Below the pieces are notes generated by a model. That model was not told the DNA's origin, did not search any database, and saw only the letters and a list, made by a program, of their open reading frames with translations. From Clostridia bacterium (lineage in GTDB: Bacteria > Bacillota > Clostridia > Christensenellales > Aristaeellaceae), in assembly GCA_017534885.1 (NCBI GenBank), contig JAFXVR010000008.1:1-64000 (forward strand): 64,000 nt of DNA, given 5' to 3'. Numbering within the stretch: position 1 is the first letter of the stretch; the number at the start of each line of letters is the position of its first letter. This document shows positions 17,190 through 27,920 of this stretch, one piece after another. The position numbers and the translations under genes are program-made.

Positions 17190-17774
17190 ATGGAAACAGC
17201 AGGATACATCCGCGTCCGCAGAAGCGAGCGTTATAACGGAACGCAGTCTTATCGCCAGGACGAGCGGCGCCCTGTGAGCAGGAATTCACAGTTTGATATG
17301 CGCGCCCAGATGCCGGAAATCAACGCCAATATGGAGCCCGTCTACCAGCGGGAGGCGCCAGAGGGAGAGCGCCTGCAGCTCCTGCGCCGCCGCCAGAGCG
17401 CGGAAAAGAGCAAGATCAAGCGGCCGCTGAGCGACTCCGGTGTGCGCTGTGACGTGATGATTGCGCTGGTGGTCGTGATGAGCGTCTTCCTGATGACGTC
17501 CTTCCTCACGAGCCGGGGCGGCTACTGGAGCACCATGAACCGCGTCAGCCGCGCTGAGCAGAGCATCCGCGAGACCGAGAGGCGCATCACGGAGCTCCGG
17601 CAGGAAATCACCGAAAAGAGCGCCGGGCTGAACGTGCCCTACGAGGCCGTCAAGATCGGCATGGTGGCCTCCAGCAGTATGCCGGTCATCAGCCTGTACG
17701 CGCCTACGGACGCCATCACCCTGCCCAACGGCGAGATCGACCCATCCCTCGGGGTGCGGTCGGCATCTAACTGA
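17190..17774 (+). CDS. ftsL: FtsL-like septum-formation protein
   Basis: The 194-residue bitopic protein has a basic, disordered cytoplasmic part (1-85), one membrane helix (about 88-108, VMIALVVVMSVFLM) and an extracytoplasmic coiled coil rich in Arg/Glu (about 115-145). That plan and the position between mraZ and murE fit FtsL, which joins DivIB and DivIC in the septal complex. Sequence identity alone would be weak, as is usual for FtsL. The cytoplasmic part is longer than normal. ATG at 17190 is preferred over an in-frame GTG at 17175. The septal transpeptidase gene that normally follows is missing. Confidence 0.75.
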   Translation: METAGYIRVRRSERYNGTQSYRQDERRPVSRNSQFDMRAQMPEINANMEPVYQREAPEGERLQLLRRRQSAEKSKIKRPLSDSGVRCDVMIALVVVMSVFLMTSFLTSRGGYWSTMNRVSRAEQSIRETERRITELRQEITEKSAGLNVPYEAVKIGMVASSSMPVISLYAPTDAITLPNGEIDPSLGVRSASN

Positions 17775-17837
17775 CCCGGCGGATCAGGCGATCCTGATGA
17801 GAGGCCGGGCCACAGCGGTCGAAGGAGGAAGCGCAGC

Positions 17838-19298
17838 ATGAAGCTCAGGGAGCTGCTCGCGGAAATAGAAGGCTCATACGAGAGCCTGGGCGATCTGGAT
17901 ACGGAGATCGCCTCAGTCAGCGCCAACAGCAGGGAGAAAACAGACCGCGGCGTGTTTTTCTGCGTGCCCGGCGCCCGCTTCGACGCCCATGATTTTGCGC
18001 CGCAGGCCGTTCAGAACGGCTGTGTGGCCCTGGTGGTGGATCACTTCCTGCCCGGGGTCAGCGCGGCGCAGATCCGGGTGGAGAACGTGCGGGCGGCCAT
18101 GGCGGTCATGGCGGCGGCCTTTTACGGCTGGCCTTCCCGGAGCATGCGGCTGGTGGGCATCACCGGCACCAAGGGCAAAACCACCACAAGCTATATGGTC
18201 AAGGCCATCTGCGAAAAGGCCGGGCTGAAGTGCGGACTCATCGGCACCACCGGCAATATGATCGGCGAAGAGCGCATGGAGAGCCACCTGACCACCCCTG
18301 ATCCCATCGAGCTGCAGTCCACCCTTCGCAAAATGGCGGACGCCGGGGTGCAGGTGGTGGTGATGGAGGTGTCCGCCCACGCCATCGACATGCACCGGCT
18401 GAAGGGCATGGAATTCGAGGTGGGCTGCTACACCAACCTCAGCCAGGATCACCTGGACTACTTCGGCACCATGGACGCCTATTTTGAGACCAAGAAGCGT
18501 TTCTTTACCTCCGGCATGGTGCGCAACGCGGTCATCAACGCGGACGACGACACCTCCGAGCGCATCCTGCGGGATCTGAAGGTGCCAAGGCTGACCTACG
18601 GCATCAGCGTCAACGCCGACCTTTTCGCCCGGGATATCGAGATCGAGGAGAGCGGCTGGCGCTTTTCCACCATTCTGCAGAGCGTGCAGACCGTGCCGAT
18701 TACCCTGCGGCTGCTGGGTACCTTCAATGTGTACAACGCCTTGGCCGCAGCGGGCTGCGCCATGGTGCTGGGCATCAAGGAGGAGGACATCCGGGCAGGC
18801 CTTGAAAGCGTGAAGTCCGTGCCCGGCCGGGTGGAGCAGCTGGATACCCACACGCCCTACCGGGTGGTGCTGGATTACAGCCATTCCCCGGACGCGCTGC
18901 GGAACATCCTCGAAACCCTGCGAGTCTTCACCCGGGGCCGGCTCATCGCCCTCTTCGGCTGCGGCGGCGACCGGGATCAGGGCAAGCGGCCCATCATGGG
19001 CGAGATCGGCGGGCAGCTGGCGGACTACTGCATTCTGACCAGCGACAATCCCCGGAGCGAGGATCCGATGAAGATCCTCTCGGCCATCGAGAAGGGCATC
19101 AAGCCCACCGGCAAGCCTTATGTCGTCATCGAGAACCGGCGCGAGGCCATCCGCCACGCCCTGACCATGGCCAAGGACGGCGACGTGATCGTCCTGGCCG
19201 GCAAGGGCCACGAGACTTATCAGGAGATCGCCGGGGTCAGGCATCCCTTTGACGAGAAGGTCGTGGTGGCGGAACTGCTGCAGGAGATGCGCGGCTGA
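17838..19298 (+). CDS. murE: UDP-MurNAc-tripeptide synthetase, DAP-adding
   Basis: The 486-residue Mur ligase joins the third residue to UDP-MurNAc-L-Ala-D-Glu in the cytoplasm. ATP binding is shown by GITGTKGKTTT (107-117); the central domain has LTTPDPIEL and the catalytic carbamylated-Lys region; the C-terminal domain has GCGGDRDQGKRP and SDNPRSEDP. The DNPR motif is the hallmark of meso-diaminopimelate specificity, so the organism is predicted to have DAP-type peptidoglycan. GAAGGAGG precedes the ATG. A terminator and a separate promoter follow before mraY. Confidence 0.96.
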   Translation: MKLRELLAEIEGSYESLGDLDTEIASVSANSREKTDRGVFFCVPGARFDAHDFAPQAVQNGCVALVVDHFLPGVSAAQIRVENVRAAMAVMAAAFYGWPSRSMRLVGITGTKGKTTTSYMVKAICEKAGLKCGLIGTTGNMIGEERMESHLTTPDPIELQSTLRKMADAGVQVVVMEVSAHAIDMHRLKGMEFEVGCYTNLSQDHLDYFGTMDAYFETKKRFFTSGMVRNAVINADDDTSERILRDLKVPRLTYGISVNADLFARDIEIEESGWRFSTILQSVQTVPITLRLLGTFNVYNALAAAGCAMVLGIKEEDIRAGLESVKSVPGRVEQLDTHTPYRVVLDYSHSPDALRNILETLRVFTRGRLIALFGCGGDRDQGKRPIMGEIGGQLADYCILTSDNPRSEDPMKILSAIEKGIKPTGKPYVVIENRREAIRHALTMAKDGDVIVLAGKGHETYQEIAGVRHPFDEKVVVAELLQEMRG

Positions 19299-19318
19299 GC
19301 GGAAAACGGCAAGCGAAA

Positions 19319-19351
19319 AAAGGGGAGGTCGCCAGAGGCCGCCCCTTTCTT
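19319..19351 (+). terminator. Terminator after murE
   Basis: AAAGGGG (19319-19325) pairs with CCCCTTT (19342-19348), with inner GG/CC, followed by a short T-rich stretch. Confidence 0.7.
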
Positions 19352-19384
19352 CAGGAGCATCTTTCCGGCGGCGCTCAGGACAGC

Positions 19385-19413
19385 TTGTCAAATCCCGCTG
19401 GCGGGTGTATGAT
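19385..19413 (+). promoter_or_regulatory. Promoter of mraY-murD-divIB
   Basis: TTGTCA (19385-19390), 17 nt spacer, TATGAT (19408-19413), about 40 nt before the mraY start. Confidence 0.7.
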
Positions 19414-19456
19414 GGGGGTGCCGCAGTAAGCGGCGAGGGAACAGGAGTGGTGAAAG

Positions 19457-20467
19457 ATGCTCAGGATCATCCTTTCGTGCTGTGTGGCTTTCGGACTGGT
19501 GCTGGTGATGGGGCCGAAGGTGATCGGCTTCATGCATAAGCTGCACTTTGGGCAGACGATCTATGAACTGGGCCCGCAGACCCACAAGAGCAAGCAGGGC
19601 ACCCCCATCATGGGCGGGCTGATGATCTGCTGTGCCGCCGTGGTCTGCTCGCTGGTTTTCCACCCGGCGGCCTGGCAGGGCTTCTGGGACTTTGAGGTGG
19701 GGCTGCTGATGGTCTCCCTGCTGGCCATGCTGGTGGGTTTCGCGGACGACTGGATCAAGGGCGTGAAAAAGCGCCATGAGGGCCTGAAACCCCTGCAAAA
19801 GATCGCGGGGCAGATCGTGGTGGGTCTGGGCTTTGCCTGCTACTGCTATTTCAACCCGCAGGTGGGCTCGTCCATCAGGATACCCTTCACCGGCCTGGAA
19901 TGGGATCTGGGCTGGTGGTATATTCCGCTGATGGGTCTGGCCATCATCTTCATGGTGAATTCCTCCAACCTGCTGGATGGGCTGGACGGCCTGCTGTCCT
20001 CCACGTCTGTGGTGGGCAACACCGGCTGGCTGGCGCTGGCGCTCATCGCGCTTGCGGCCGGGGAAGGGGCGGCGAAGGACAACCTGCTCACGCTGGCGGT
20101 ATTCGCCGCGGCGGTAGTGGGCGGCACCCTCGGCTTCCTGCGGTACAACCGCTTCCCCGCGAAAATCTTCCAGGGTGATTCCGGTTCCATGTTCATCGGC
20201 GGGGTCACGGTGGGTCTGGCGCTGCTGCTGCGTCAGCCGCTGCTGATGCTCCTGCTGGACGCGGCCATGGTGGTCTCCTCCGTGTCCGTCATCCTGCAGC
20301 GGGGCTATTTCAAGCTGACCCACGGCAAGCGCATCTTCAAAATGTCGCCGCTGCACCATCACTTTGAGCTCAGCGGCTATCCGGAGACCCAGGTGGTCTC
20401 CATGTATACGGTCATCACCGCCATGCTGACGATAGTTGTGGTGCTGGGACAGATCAGGATGAACTGA
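19457..20467 (+). CDS. mraY: Phospho-N-acetylmuramoyl-pentapeptide transferase
   Basis: The 336-residue polytopic membrane enzyme makes lipid I from UDP-MurNAc-pentapeptide and undecaprenyl phosphate. Diagnostic loops are THKSKQGTPIMGG, FADDWIK with the paired Asp, NSSNLLDGLDGL, GDSGSMFIGG and the HHHFELSGYPETQVV tail that binds the uridine moiety. About ten hydrophobic segments are visible. The start lies after a GGAG-type site, and murD begins 11 nt after the stop. Confidence 0.97.
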   Translation: MLRIILSCCVAFGLVLVMGPKVIGFMHKLHFGQTIYELGPQTHKSKQGTPIMGGLMICCAAVVCSLVFHPAAWQGFWDFEVGLLMVSLLAMLVGFADDWIKGVKKRHEGLKPLQKIAGQIVVGLGFACYCYFNPQVGSSIRIPFTGLEWDLGWWYIPLMGLAIIFMVNSSNLLDGLDGLLSSTSVVGNTGWLALALIALAAGEGAAKDNLLTLAVFAAAVVGGTLGFLRYNRFPAKIFQGDSGSMFIGGVTVGLALLLRQPLLMLLLDAAMVVSSVSVILQRGYFKLTHGKRIFKMSPLHHHFELSGYPETQVVSMYTVITAMLTIVVVLGQIRMN

Positions 20468-20478
20468 CAGGAGCGCGT

Positions 20479-21837
20479 ATGAAAGTACTTGGGAAACGGG
20501 TGCTGGTGGTGGGACTGGCCCGGAGCGGCATTGGCGCGGCGCGGCTGCTAGCCCAGCGCGGCGCTTTGGTGACGGTGAACGATTCCAAATCCCGGGAGGC
20601 GCTGGGGGAGGCGCTTCAGCCGCTGGAAGGGCTGAAACTGACCTGGGCGCTGGGGCGTCCGGCGGCAGAGGTGCTGGACGGGCAGGAGCTGCTGGTCATC
20701 AGCCCCGGCATCCCGGACAAGGCGCCCTTTGTGGTGGAAGCGAAGAACCGCGGCATCCCCGTGATCGGTGAGCTGGAGCTGGGCTGGGCGCTCTGCCCCG
20801 GCGAAACCGTGGCGGTGACAGGCACCAACGGCAAGACGACTACTGTGAGCCTCCTGGGGATGATCTTCGCCGAGGCGGGCCGGGGCGGCGCCACGGTGGG
20901 CAACATCGGCTACCCCTTCTCCGAGGAAGCGCTGACGGCCACGGCGGACGAAACCCAGGTCTGCGAGTGCTCCTCCTTCCAGATGGAGACCATCGAGCGC
21001 TTTCGCCCGAGGGCGGCGGCGCTGCTGAACATCACGGAGGATCACCTGAACCGCCACGGGACGATGGCGGAATACACGCGGCTGAAAATGCGGATGTTCG
21101 AGAACCAGACGGCGCAGGACTACGCGATCTTCAACGCGGACGATCCGGCGCTGGAGGGCCTCGAAAAGCAGGTGCGCGCCCGGGTGCTCTTCTTCTCGCG
21201 GAAGAGGGAGGTGGAGGCGGGCGCCTGCGTGTCCGGCGGACGAGTAGTCTTCCGCCTGGACGGCGCTGAAATGGACATCTGCGCGCCGGAGGAAATCTTC
21301 ATTCCCGGGCCGCACAACCTGGAAAACGCTTTGGCCGCGGTCTGCGCTGCCGCTGCCATGGGGGTCGAGCCCGACTTGATCGGGCGCTGCCTGCGGGAGT
21401 TCCGGGGCGTTGAGCACCGCATCGAGTGGACGCGGGAGAAGGACGGTGTGATCTGGTACAACGATTCCAAGGGCACCAATGTGGATTCCACCATCCGGGC
21501 GGTGCAGACCATGACCAGACCGACGGTCATCATTCTGGGAGGCTCGGACAAGCACGCGGACTTCACCCCCTTGGCCGAGGCCATGCTTGCGTCTGGGATG
21601 ATCCGGGAAGCGGTGCTCATCGGGGTGACCGCGGACCAGATCGAGCGGACCCTGCGGGAGAAGGGTTTCAACAGCATTCACCGGGAAGCCTCCATGGCGG
21701 ACGCGGTGAAGCGCTGCGAAAAACTGTCCGGCGAAGGCTGGAACGTGCTGCTTTCCCCCGCCTGCGCTTCTTTCGACATGTTTACCGATTATGAGCAGCG
21801 GGGACGGATCTTCAAGGAACTGGTTCAGGCGCTGTGA
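20479..21837 (+). CDS. murD: UDP-MurNAc-L-alanine:D-glutamate ligase
   Basis: The 452-residue Mur ligase adds D-glutamate in the cytoplasmic stage of peptidoglycan synthesis. It shows VVGLARSGIGAARLL (N-terminal Rossmann domain), VTGTNGKTTTVSLLG (ATP site, about 113-128), TEDHLNRHGTMAEY, GPHNLENALAA and WYNDSKGTNVDST. The spacing to mraY and to divIB is short, so they form one operon. The gene that would normally come next (ftsW or murG) is not here. Confidence 0.97.
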   Translation: MKVLGKRVLVVGLARSGIGAARLLAQRGALVTVNDSKSREALGEALQPLEGLKLTWALGRPAAEVLDGQELLVISPGIPDKAPFVVEAKNRGIPVIGELELGWALCPGETVAVTGTNGKTTTVSLLGMIFAEAGRGGATVGNIGYPFSEEALTATADETQVCECSSFQMETIERFRPRAAALLNITEDHLNRHGTMAEYTRLKMRMFENQTAQDYAIFNADDPALEGLEKQVRARVLFFSRKREVEAGACVSGGRVVFRLDGAEMDICAPEEIFIPGPHNLENALAAVCAAAAMGVEPDLIGRCLREFRGVEHRIEWTREKDGVIWYNDSKGTNVDSTIRAVQTMTRPTVIILGGSDKHADFTPLAEAMLASGMIREAVLIGVTADQIERTLREKGFNSIHREASMADAVKRCEKLSGEGWNVLLSPACASFDMFTDYEQRGRIFKELVQAL

Positions 21838-21876
21838 GAAGGCTGAAACGCCTGCGCCGGGAGGAGGTGAGGGGAC

Positions 21877-22971
21877 TTGCGGAAACGGCGGAGTGACGCA
21901 CAGAAGTTCACGGGCGACCTGGACTGGGAGAACGCGGGTTATCATATGGAGGAGATTCCCTCCGACCAGGCGGAGCTGGTGAGCCCATCCAACGATACCG
22001 GCTATGTGATGCCGAGTCCCCGCAACGTGACCTCCGACTGGCAGAACAGCGCGGAGACGGCCAATCCCCATGCCGAGCGCCGGGAGATGGGCTTTGACCA
22101 GCGGCTGAAGCGCTTCATCGGGCGGGACGATGTCCTGGAGGAGGACTGGAACACCGGGTCAAAAGGGCAGAATCCGGAGACAGCTTCCGCGGCGCAGAAC
22201 ACCGGGACTCCCGCGCCGCCCCTCCGGTGGGATAGGAGCTGGCGGCGGGTGTGGCTGATCGCCGTGCTGGCGGTGGTCATCCTCGCGGCGGCGGGATACA
22301 GCGTGGCGCTGATCATGACCCGGGTGGACAGGATCACCGTGGAAGGCAACCTGCTGGTGCCGGACGAGGTGGTGATTCAGCTCTCCGGGCTGAAGACAGG
22401 GGAGAGCCTGCTGATCATCGACCAGGACGAGCTGGAAAAGCGCATCGCCCGGAGCCCCTACCTGACGCTGATCGTGGCCAAGCGCGAATCCCTGCACACC
22501 ATCGCCCTGAAGGTGCGGGAGCGGGAACCGGCGGCTTATATCAACGTGCACGGCTACCTTTACGTCCTGGACGACCGGGGCATGGTGCTGCAGGAAGAAC
22601 CTGGCTCCAACGGGCTGCAGAACCTGCTCCGGGTGGCCAGCATGGACACCAAGCGCTGCGATGTGGGTCACCGCATCAACGTGTATTACGAGGATCAGCT
22701 GAACGCCTACATGGAAATCATGATGGAGATCAAGATCCAGGGGCTGCGGAGCGTCGTATCCGAAATGTACGTGGGGGATCTGAACAACATTTCCCTGGCC
22801 ACCTATGACGGCTTTTCAGTGCACCTGGGCGTGAATACAGAGATTCACGAGAAGCTGCGGGCCATGGAGCTGGTGCGGCAGGCGCTGATTGCCTCGGGCG
22901 TCAGCGGCGGCACCATCGACGTGTCCGACTGTGAGAATCCCACCCATATCCCGGAGGCCGCCCCGGTCTGA
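21877..22971 (+). CDS. divIB: DivIB/FtsQ-type division protein
   Basis: The 364-residue bitopic protein has a long charged cytoplasmic region (1-120), one membrane helix (about 125-147) and an external POTRA domain beginning VDRITVEGNLLVPDEVV (about 149-220) followed by the beta domain. This is the DivIB/FtsQ plan; the protein stabilises the FtsL-DivIC complex at the septum. The start is TTG at 21877, supported by GAGGAGGTGA 6 nt upstream. It is the last gene of the mraY operon and is followed by a strong terminator. Confidence 0.88.
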   Translation: MRKRRSDAQKFTGDLDWENAGYHMEEIPSDQAELVSPSNDTGYVMPSPRNVTSDWQNSAETANPHAERREMGFDQRLKRFIGRDDVLEEDWNTGSKGQNPETASAAQNTGTPAPPLRWDRSWRRVWLIAVLAVVILAAAGYSVALIMTRVDRITVEGNLLVPDEVVIQLSGLKTGESLLIIDQDELEKRIARSPYLTLIVAKRESLHTIALKVREREPAAYINVHGYLYVLDDRGMVLQEEPGSNGLQNLLRVASMDTKRCDVGHRINVYYEDQLNAYMEIMMEIKIQGLRSVVSEMYVGDLNNISLATYDGFSVHLGVNTEIHEKLRAMELVRQALIASGVSGGTIDVSDCENPTHIPEAAPV

Positions 22972-22983
22972 GCCTCCGCAGCG

Positions 22984-23017
22984 CAGGCCGCCGTCCGCTG
23001 GGAACGCGGCCTGTTTT
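22984..23017 (+). terminator. Terminator after divIB
   Basis: CAGGCCGC (22984-22991) and GCGGCCTG (23006-23013) form a perfect 8 bp stem followed by TTTT. Confidence 0.88.
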
Positions 23018-23087
23018 GCGTCAGCGGGCTGTTCTGCATACAGGTTACAGATATGTTTCAGAATTATTGGAAATCATGGGAAAAGGC

Positions 23088-23116
23088 TTGCAATTTGTTT
23101 CAAAAGCGTTTATAAT
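23088..23116 (+). promoter_or_regulatory. Promoter of ftsA-ftsZ
   Basis: TTGCAA (23088-23093), 17 nt spacer, TATAAT (23111-23116). A leader of about 100 nt follows. Confidence 0.8.
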
Positions 23117-23220
23117 GTGAAATGGATTAGCATTGCGGGCCTGTCGGCTTGTGAATCGCGGGCATCCGGCGCAGGAGCGGGTGCGCGGCGGGGAACGGAC
23201 AGGATTCCGTCTACGGGGGT

Positions 23221-24420
23221 ATGAGGATGAGAACCACGGTTGCGGTCCTGGACTTTGGGACGAGCAAAATCGTGACGCTGGTCGCGGAGAGCAGCAGCAC
23301 GAACCGGTATGATATCATCGGCGCCGGCATTGCGAACTACGATGGCTTCAGCCGGGACGGGTGGAACAATCCCGGCGCGGTGGACGCAATGATCGAGCAG
23401 TCCATCACGGAAGCAGAGCGCCAGTGCAAGAAGAAGATCCACAGCATTTATGTGGGCATCCCCGCGACCTTTACCAAAGCCTATCCCGTGGAGACCAAGG
23501 TTGAGCTGAAGGGCACCGATCCCAAGGTGAAGCAGGAGGATCTGCGGGAGCTCTTTGCCCAGGCGGAAAAGAGCCTGGGGCAGACGATCGGTGTGCCGGT
23601 GCACAACAGCCCGGCCTGGTTTGTCATTGACGGCGTACAGCGCACCTTCACCCCGGTCAACCAGCCGGGCCACGAGCTGCGGGCGCTGATTTCCTATGCG
23701 CTGGCGGACCGCTTCTTCCTGGAAGAAGTCAACAACCGCCTGACCCGCATGGGCTATAAGGTGGAGGGCTTCCTGTCCTCGGCGGTGGGGGAGGCCAAGC
23801 TCTTCCTGCCCGAGTCCGACCGCGACTATACCAGCGTGCTGATCGATGTGGGCTACACCTGCACGGACGTCATCATCGCCCAGGGCGACGCGATGATCTT
23901 CTGCAAGACCATCGATGATCTGGGCGGCGGCCAGATGTCCGCGGCGCTGGCGGAGGGCCTCAACATCCGCCTGCCCGACGCGGAGGACAAGATCAAGCGC
24001 AGCTATGTCTTCGGCATCGAGACGTCCACTGAGACCTTTGACATCCCGCCGCTGGCCGGAACCAAGGGCGCCAGCTTCACCCGGCAGCAGGTCAACGAGG
24101 TGCTTCTGCCCCTGGTGGACACCTTGGCCGACGAGATCTCTGCCACCATCGAGGAGAGCGGCGTCAGGATGACCGACAAGACCACCGTGTACATGACGGG
24201 CGGCGGCCTGGCGATGAACAAGGGCGCGCGGCAGTACCTGTCTGACAAGCTGGGGCTGACGGTGCGCGAGGTGAGCAACAAGACCACCAACCTGAACACC
24301 CACACCCTGTCCTCCTCCCTGGGCCTCCTGGATCTGGTGATGGAGACCGTGGAGCAGGCCAACGCGCAGCAGAGCGGCGGGCGCTTCTCCCGCTTCTTCA
24401 AGGCGCTGATGGGCGGCTGA
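23221..24420 (+). CDS. ftsA: Cell-division actin FtsA
   Basis: The 399-residue actin-fold protein tethers FtsZ to the membrane. It has VLDFGTSKIVTLVAE (phosphate 1 loop), the 1C-type insertion near IHSIYVGIPA, LIDVGYTCTDVIIAQGD (phosphate 2), the DDLGGGQMSAAL connector and MTGGGLAMNKGARQYL (adenosine motif). The C-terminus ends in an amphipathic FSRFFKALMGG-type helix that would bind the membrane. A second ATG two codons in (23227) is an equally possible start. ftsZ follows after 144 nt without a visible terminator. Confidence 0.93.
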   Translation: MRMRTTVAVLDFGTSKIVTLVAESSSTNRYDIIGAGIANYDGFSRDGWNNPGAVDAMIEQSITEAERQCKKKIHSIYVGIPATFTKAYPVETKVELKGTDPKVKQEDLRELFAQAEKSLGQTIGVPVHNSPAWFVIDGVQRTFTPVNQPGHELRALISYALADRFFLEEVNNRLTRMGYKVEGFLSSAVGEAKLFLPESDRDYTSVLIDVGYTCTDVIIAQGDAMIFCKTIDDLGGGQMSAALAEGLNIRLPDAEDKIKRSYVFGIETSTETFDIPPLAGTKGASFTRQQVNEVLLPLVDTLADEISATIEESGVRMTDKTTVYMTGGGLAMNKGARQYLSDKLGLTVREVSNKTTNLNTHTLSSSLGLLDLVMETVEQANAQQSGGRFSRFFKALMGG

Positions 24421-24564
24421 AAACCTTTCCCGGCGGCGGGCTGAACGCTGCCGACAAACGAATCATTACGGCACCGTCCGCGTGAACGGGCGGGAATCGG
24501 GGGACATCAGCCCCATATCAAAAAACAGGGCGGCGCAGGCTGCGGACAGTCAGGAGGATGCAAC

Positions 24565-26031
<1,467 letters not shown>

Positions 26032-26039
26032 AGACAACC

Positions 26040-26082
26040 CGGAGGTGGGAGCGGGATTTATAGCCCAGCTCCCCCTCCGTTT
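26040..26082 (+). terminator. Terminator after ftsZ
   Basis: CGGAGGTGGGAGC (26040-26052) pairs with GCTCCCCCTCCG (26068-26079) with one irregularity, followed by TTT. Confidence 0.7.
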
Positions 26083-26118
26083 CGTATGCGGAAAAGCAGG
26101 ACAGGAGGTGCGAAACGT

Positions 26119-26904
26119 TTGAGCGTCGACGCGAAATTCCAGAAGCCGGAGGCTCAGCCTTTTCTCTTTGAGGGCGACCGGCACGGCGTGCTGGTGATTC
26201 ACGGCTTCACCGGCTCCGTCGCCCATATGCGCCCCCTCGGCGAGCGGCTGAGGGACGCGGGGATGACCGTGATGGGCATCAACCTTCCCGGCCACGCCCA
26301 GAGCATGGCGGACATGGGCAAAACCGGCTGGAAGGACTGGCTGAATGCCGCCAGGGACGCGGCAAAAGATCTCCGCAGGCGCTGTGACACAGTTTCCGCC
26401 GTGGGCCTGAGCATGGGCGGCGTCATCACCCTGATCTTAGCGGAAGAAGGTCTGGTGGACAGCGCCATCAGCATCTCCGCGCCCATGGCTGCGCAAAACA
26501 AACTGCTGGCGCTGGCGGGCGTGCTGAGCGTCTTCAAGCCGGTCTTTCTATGGGACGGCGATCCTGACCCCGCCAAGCCCAAGCCGGAGCCCAAGGTGGA
26601 TCCCCGGTACGACCTGGGCTATGAGGGCTTCCCGACCCGCTGCGGTCAGAGCCTGTACAAGCTGATTTCCATGGCGAAGAAGGATCTGGGCCGGATCACC
26701 TGCCCGCTGATGTCCGTGCAGTCCAGGACGGATGAGACGATCACGGCGGACAGCCTGGACATCATCCAGCAGGGCGCGAAAAGCGAAGTGAAGCGGGCGC
26801 TCTGGGTGACGGACGTTCCTCACGTGTGCGTCATCAGCAAGGAGCAAGAGCATATCGCCCAGGAGTGTGTCCGCTTCCTGCGGGAGACCGAGGGAAAGCG
26901 CTGA
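26119..26904 (+). CDS. Alpha/beta hydrolase (carboxylesterase/monoacylglycerol lipase type)
   Basis: The ~261-residue cytosolic protein matches Est30-like esterases. It has the oxyanion motif HGFTGS, the nucleophile elbow GLSMGG, an acid Asp in QSRTDETI and the catalytic His in VPHVCVIS. Est30-type enzymes cleave short to medium acyl esters; the real substrate is unknown. I prefer the TTG at 26119 because AGGAGGTG lies 8 nt before it; an ATG at 26086 in the same frame would overlap the ftsZ terminator arm. It stands alone between ftsZ and the tyrosine-kinase operon. Confidence 0.85.
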   Translation: MSVDAKFQKPEAQPFLFEGDRHGVLVIHGFTGSVAHMRPLGERLRDAGMTVMGINLPGHAQSMADMGKTGWKDWLNAARDAAKDLRRRCDTVSAVGLSMGGVITLILAEEGLVDSAISISAPMAAQNKLLALAGVLSVFKPVFLWDGDPDPAKPKPEPKVDPRYDLGYEGFPTRCGQSLYKLISMAKKDLGRITCPLMSVQSRTDETITADSLDIIQQGAKSEVKRALWVTDVPHVCVISKEQEHIAQECVRFLRETEGKR

Positions 26905-26958
26905 ACGAGACGGCGGGGGAGCGTTCCGGCCTGAGGCTTGCAGACGGAAAATTTGCTG

Positions 26959-26987
26959 TGGACAAAACGGAGTCAGTATGGTAAGAT
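26959..26987 (+). promoter_or_regulatory. Promoter of the Wzz/BY-kinase operon
   Basis: TGGACA (26959-26964), 17 nt spacer, TAAGAT (26982-26987). The -10 box is covered by an inverted repeat. Confidence 0.55.
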
Positions 26988-26998
26988 AGTTTTACCAT
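26978..26998 (+). promoter_or_regulatory. Operator-like inverted repeat over the -10 box
   Basis: ATGGTAA (26978-26984) and TTACCAT (26992-26998) are perfect inverted arms with a 7 nt spacer, a geometry typical of dimeric repressors. It overlaps the -10 box and probable transcription start, so repression is inferred; the regulator is unknown. Confidence 0.5.
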
Positions 26999-27101
26999 CA
27001 GCCCCCGGTTTGATGGCTATTTGTGGACTGACAGATTGATTCTGACGGATAGGGCGGGCTCACGCGGGCCGGTCAAGAGATCGGAGGTTGTCGGCAGAAG
27101 T

Positions 27102-27920
27102 ATGGCGGATTTGATGAGAACCAGGAGGAGCGGCCAGGTCGATCCCACACGGGTATCGGCCAATATCAGCAATGACGACGGAGAACTGGAAATCGATATT
27201 GTTGAGCTGATGTACCGGCTGCTCGAGAAGATGCACCTGATCGTCATCGCGGCGGTGATCGGCGGACTCCTGATGGGTGTGTACACCTTCCGTTTTGCGA
27301 CGCCGAGGTATCAGGCCACCTCCAAGCTGTACATCCTCAACAGCAAGGATTCCGTGGTGGATCTGACCGCGCTGAACGTGGGCTCCAAGCTGGCCAGCGA
27401 CTACCAGGAAGTGTTCAACAACTGGGAAGTGCACAACATGGTCATCCAGCAGCTGGGGCTGAAGTACACGGAAACGCAGATCAGCGGCATGGTAAAAGTG
27501 AGCAACCCCTCTGACACCCGCGTGCTCTACATCACCTGCACCTCCACTTCAGCCCAGGAAGCCTGCGACATGGCCAACACCTACAGCAAGGTGGCGCGGG
27601 AATTCATCCAGGCCAAGATGGGCACGGAACAGCCCAACGTGTTCGAGGACGCGCGGGTGCCTACCAAGCCCTCCTCGCCCAACAATGTGCGCAACATCAT
27701 CATCGGCATCCTGCTGGGCGGCCTGCTGGCCGGAGCGATTGTCGTGATCCAGTTTGTCACCGACGACCGTGTGCGCACCACCGAGAGCATTGAAAAGCAC
27801 CTGGGCCTGACGACCCTGGGCATGATGCCTCTGCAGGCTCACGGCGAGGCCGAGGACTACGGCGTGCCGCTGTCTGACGGCCGTACCGGCAAAAAGAAGA
27901 AGGGAGGCAAGAAGGAATGA
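27102..27920 (+). CDS. Wzz/YveK-type chain-length regulator and kinase adaptor
   Basis: The ~272-residue membrane protein has two transmembrane helices: one after an N-terminal cytosolic part (about residues 45-65, LIVIAAVIGGLLMGVYTF) and one near the C-terminus (about 210-232, NIIIGILLGGLLAGAIVV) preceded by the Pro-rich PTKPSSPN segment typical of Wzz. The short C-terminal cytoplasmic tail (lysine-rich end) would activate the tyrosine kinase encoded next, as CapA/YveK adaptors do. The start is uncertain: ATG 27102 has GGAGG 14 nt upstream, and ATG 27114 is an alternative. The stop overlaps the kinase start by 4 nt. Confidence 0.85.
   Translation: MADLMRTRRSGQVDPTRVSANISNDDGELEIDIVELMYRLLEKMHLIVIAAVIGGLLMGVYTFRFATPRYQATSKLYILNSKDSVVDLTALNVGSKLASDYQEVFNNWEVHNMVIQQLGLKYTETQISGMVKVSNPSDTRVLYITCTSTSAQEACDMANTYSKVAREFIQAKMGTEQPNVFEDARVPTKPSSPNNVRNIIIGILLGGLLAGAIVVIQFVTDDRVRTTESIEKHLGLTTLGMMPLQAHGEAEDYGVPLSDGRTGKKKKGGKKE

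Noticed and set aside
17913..19391. Minus-strand frame of ~490 codons opposite murE
   Set aside because: Same shadow effect; murE motifs on the plus strand are unambiguous.
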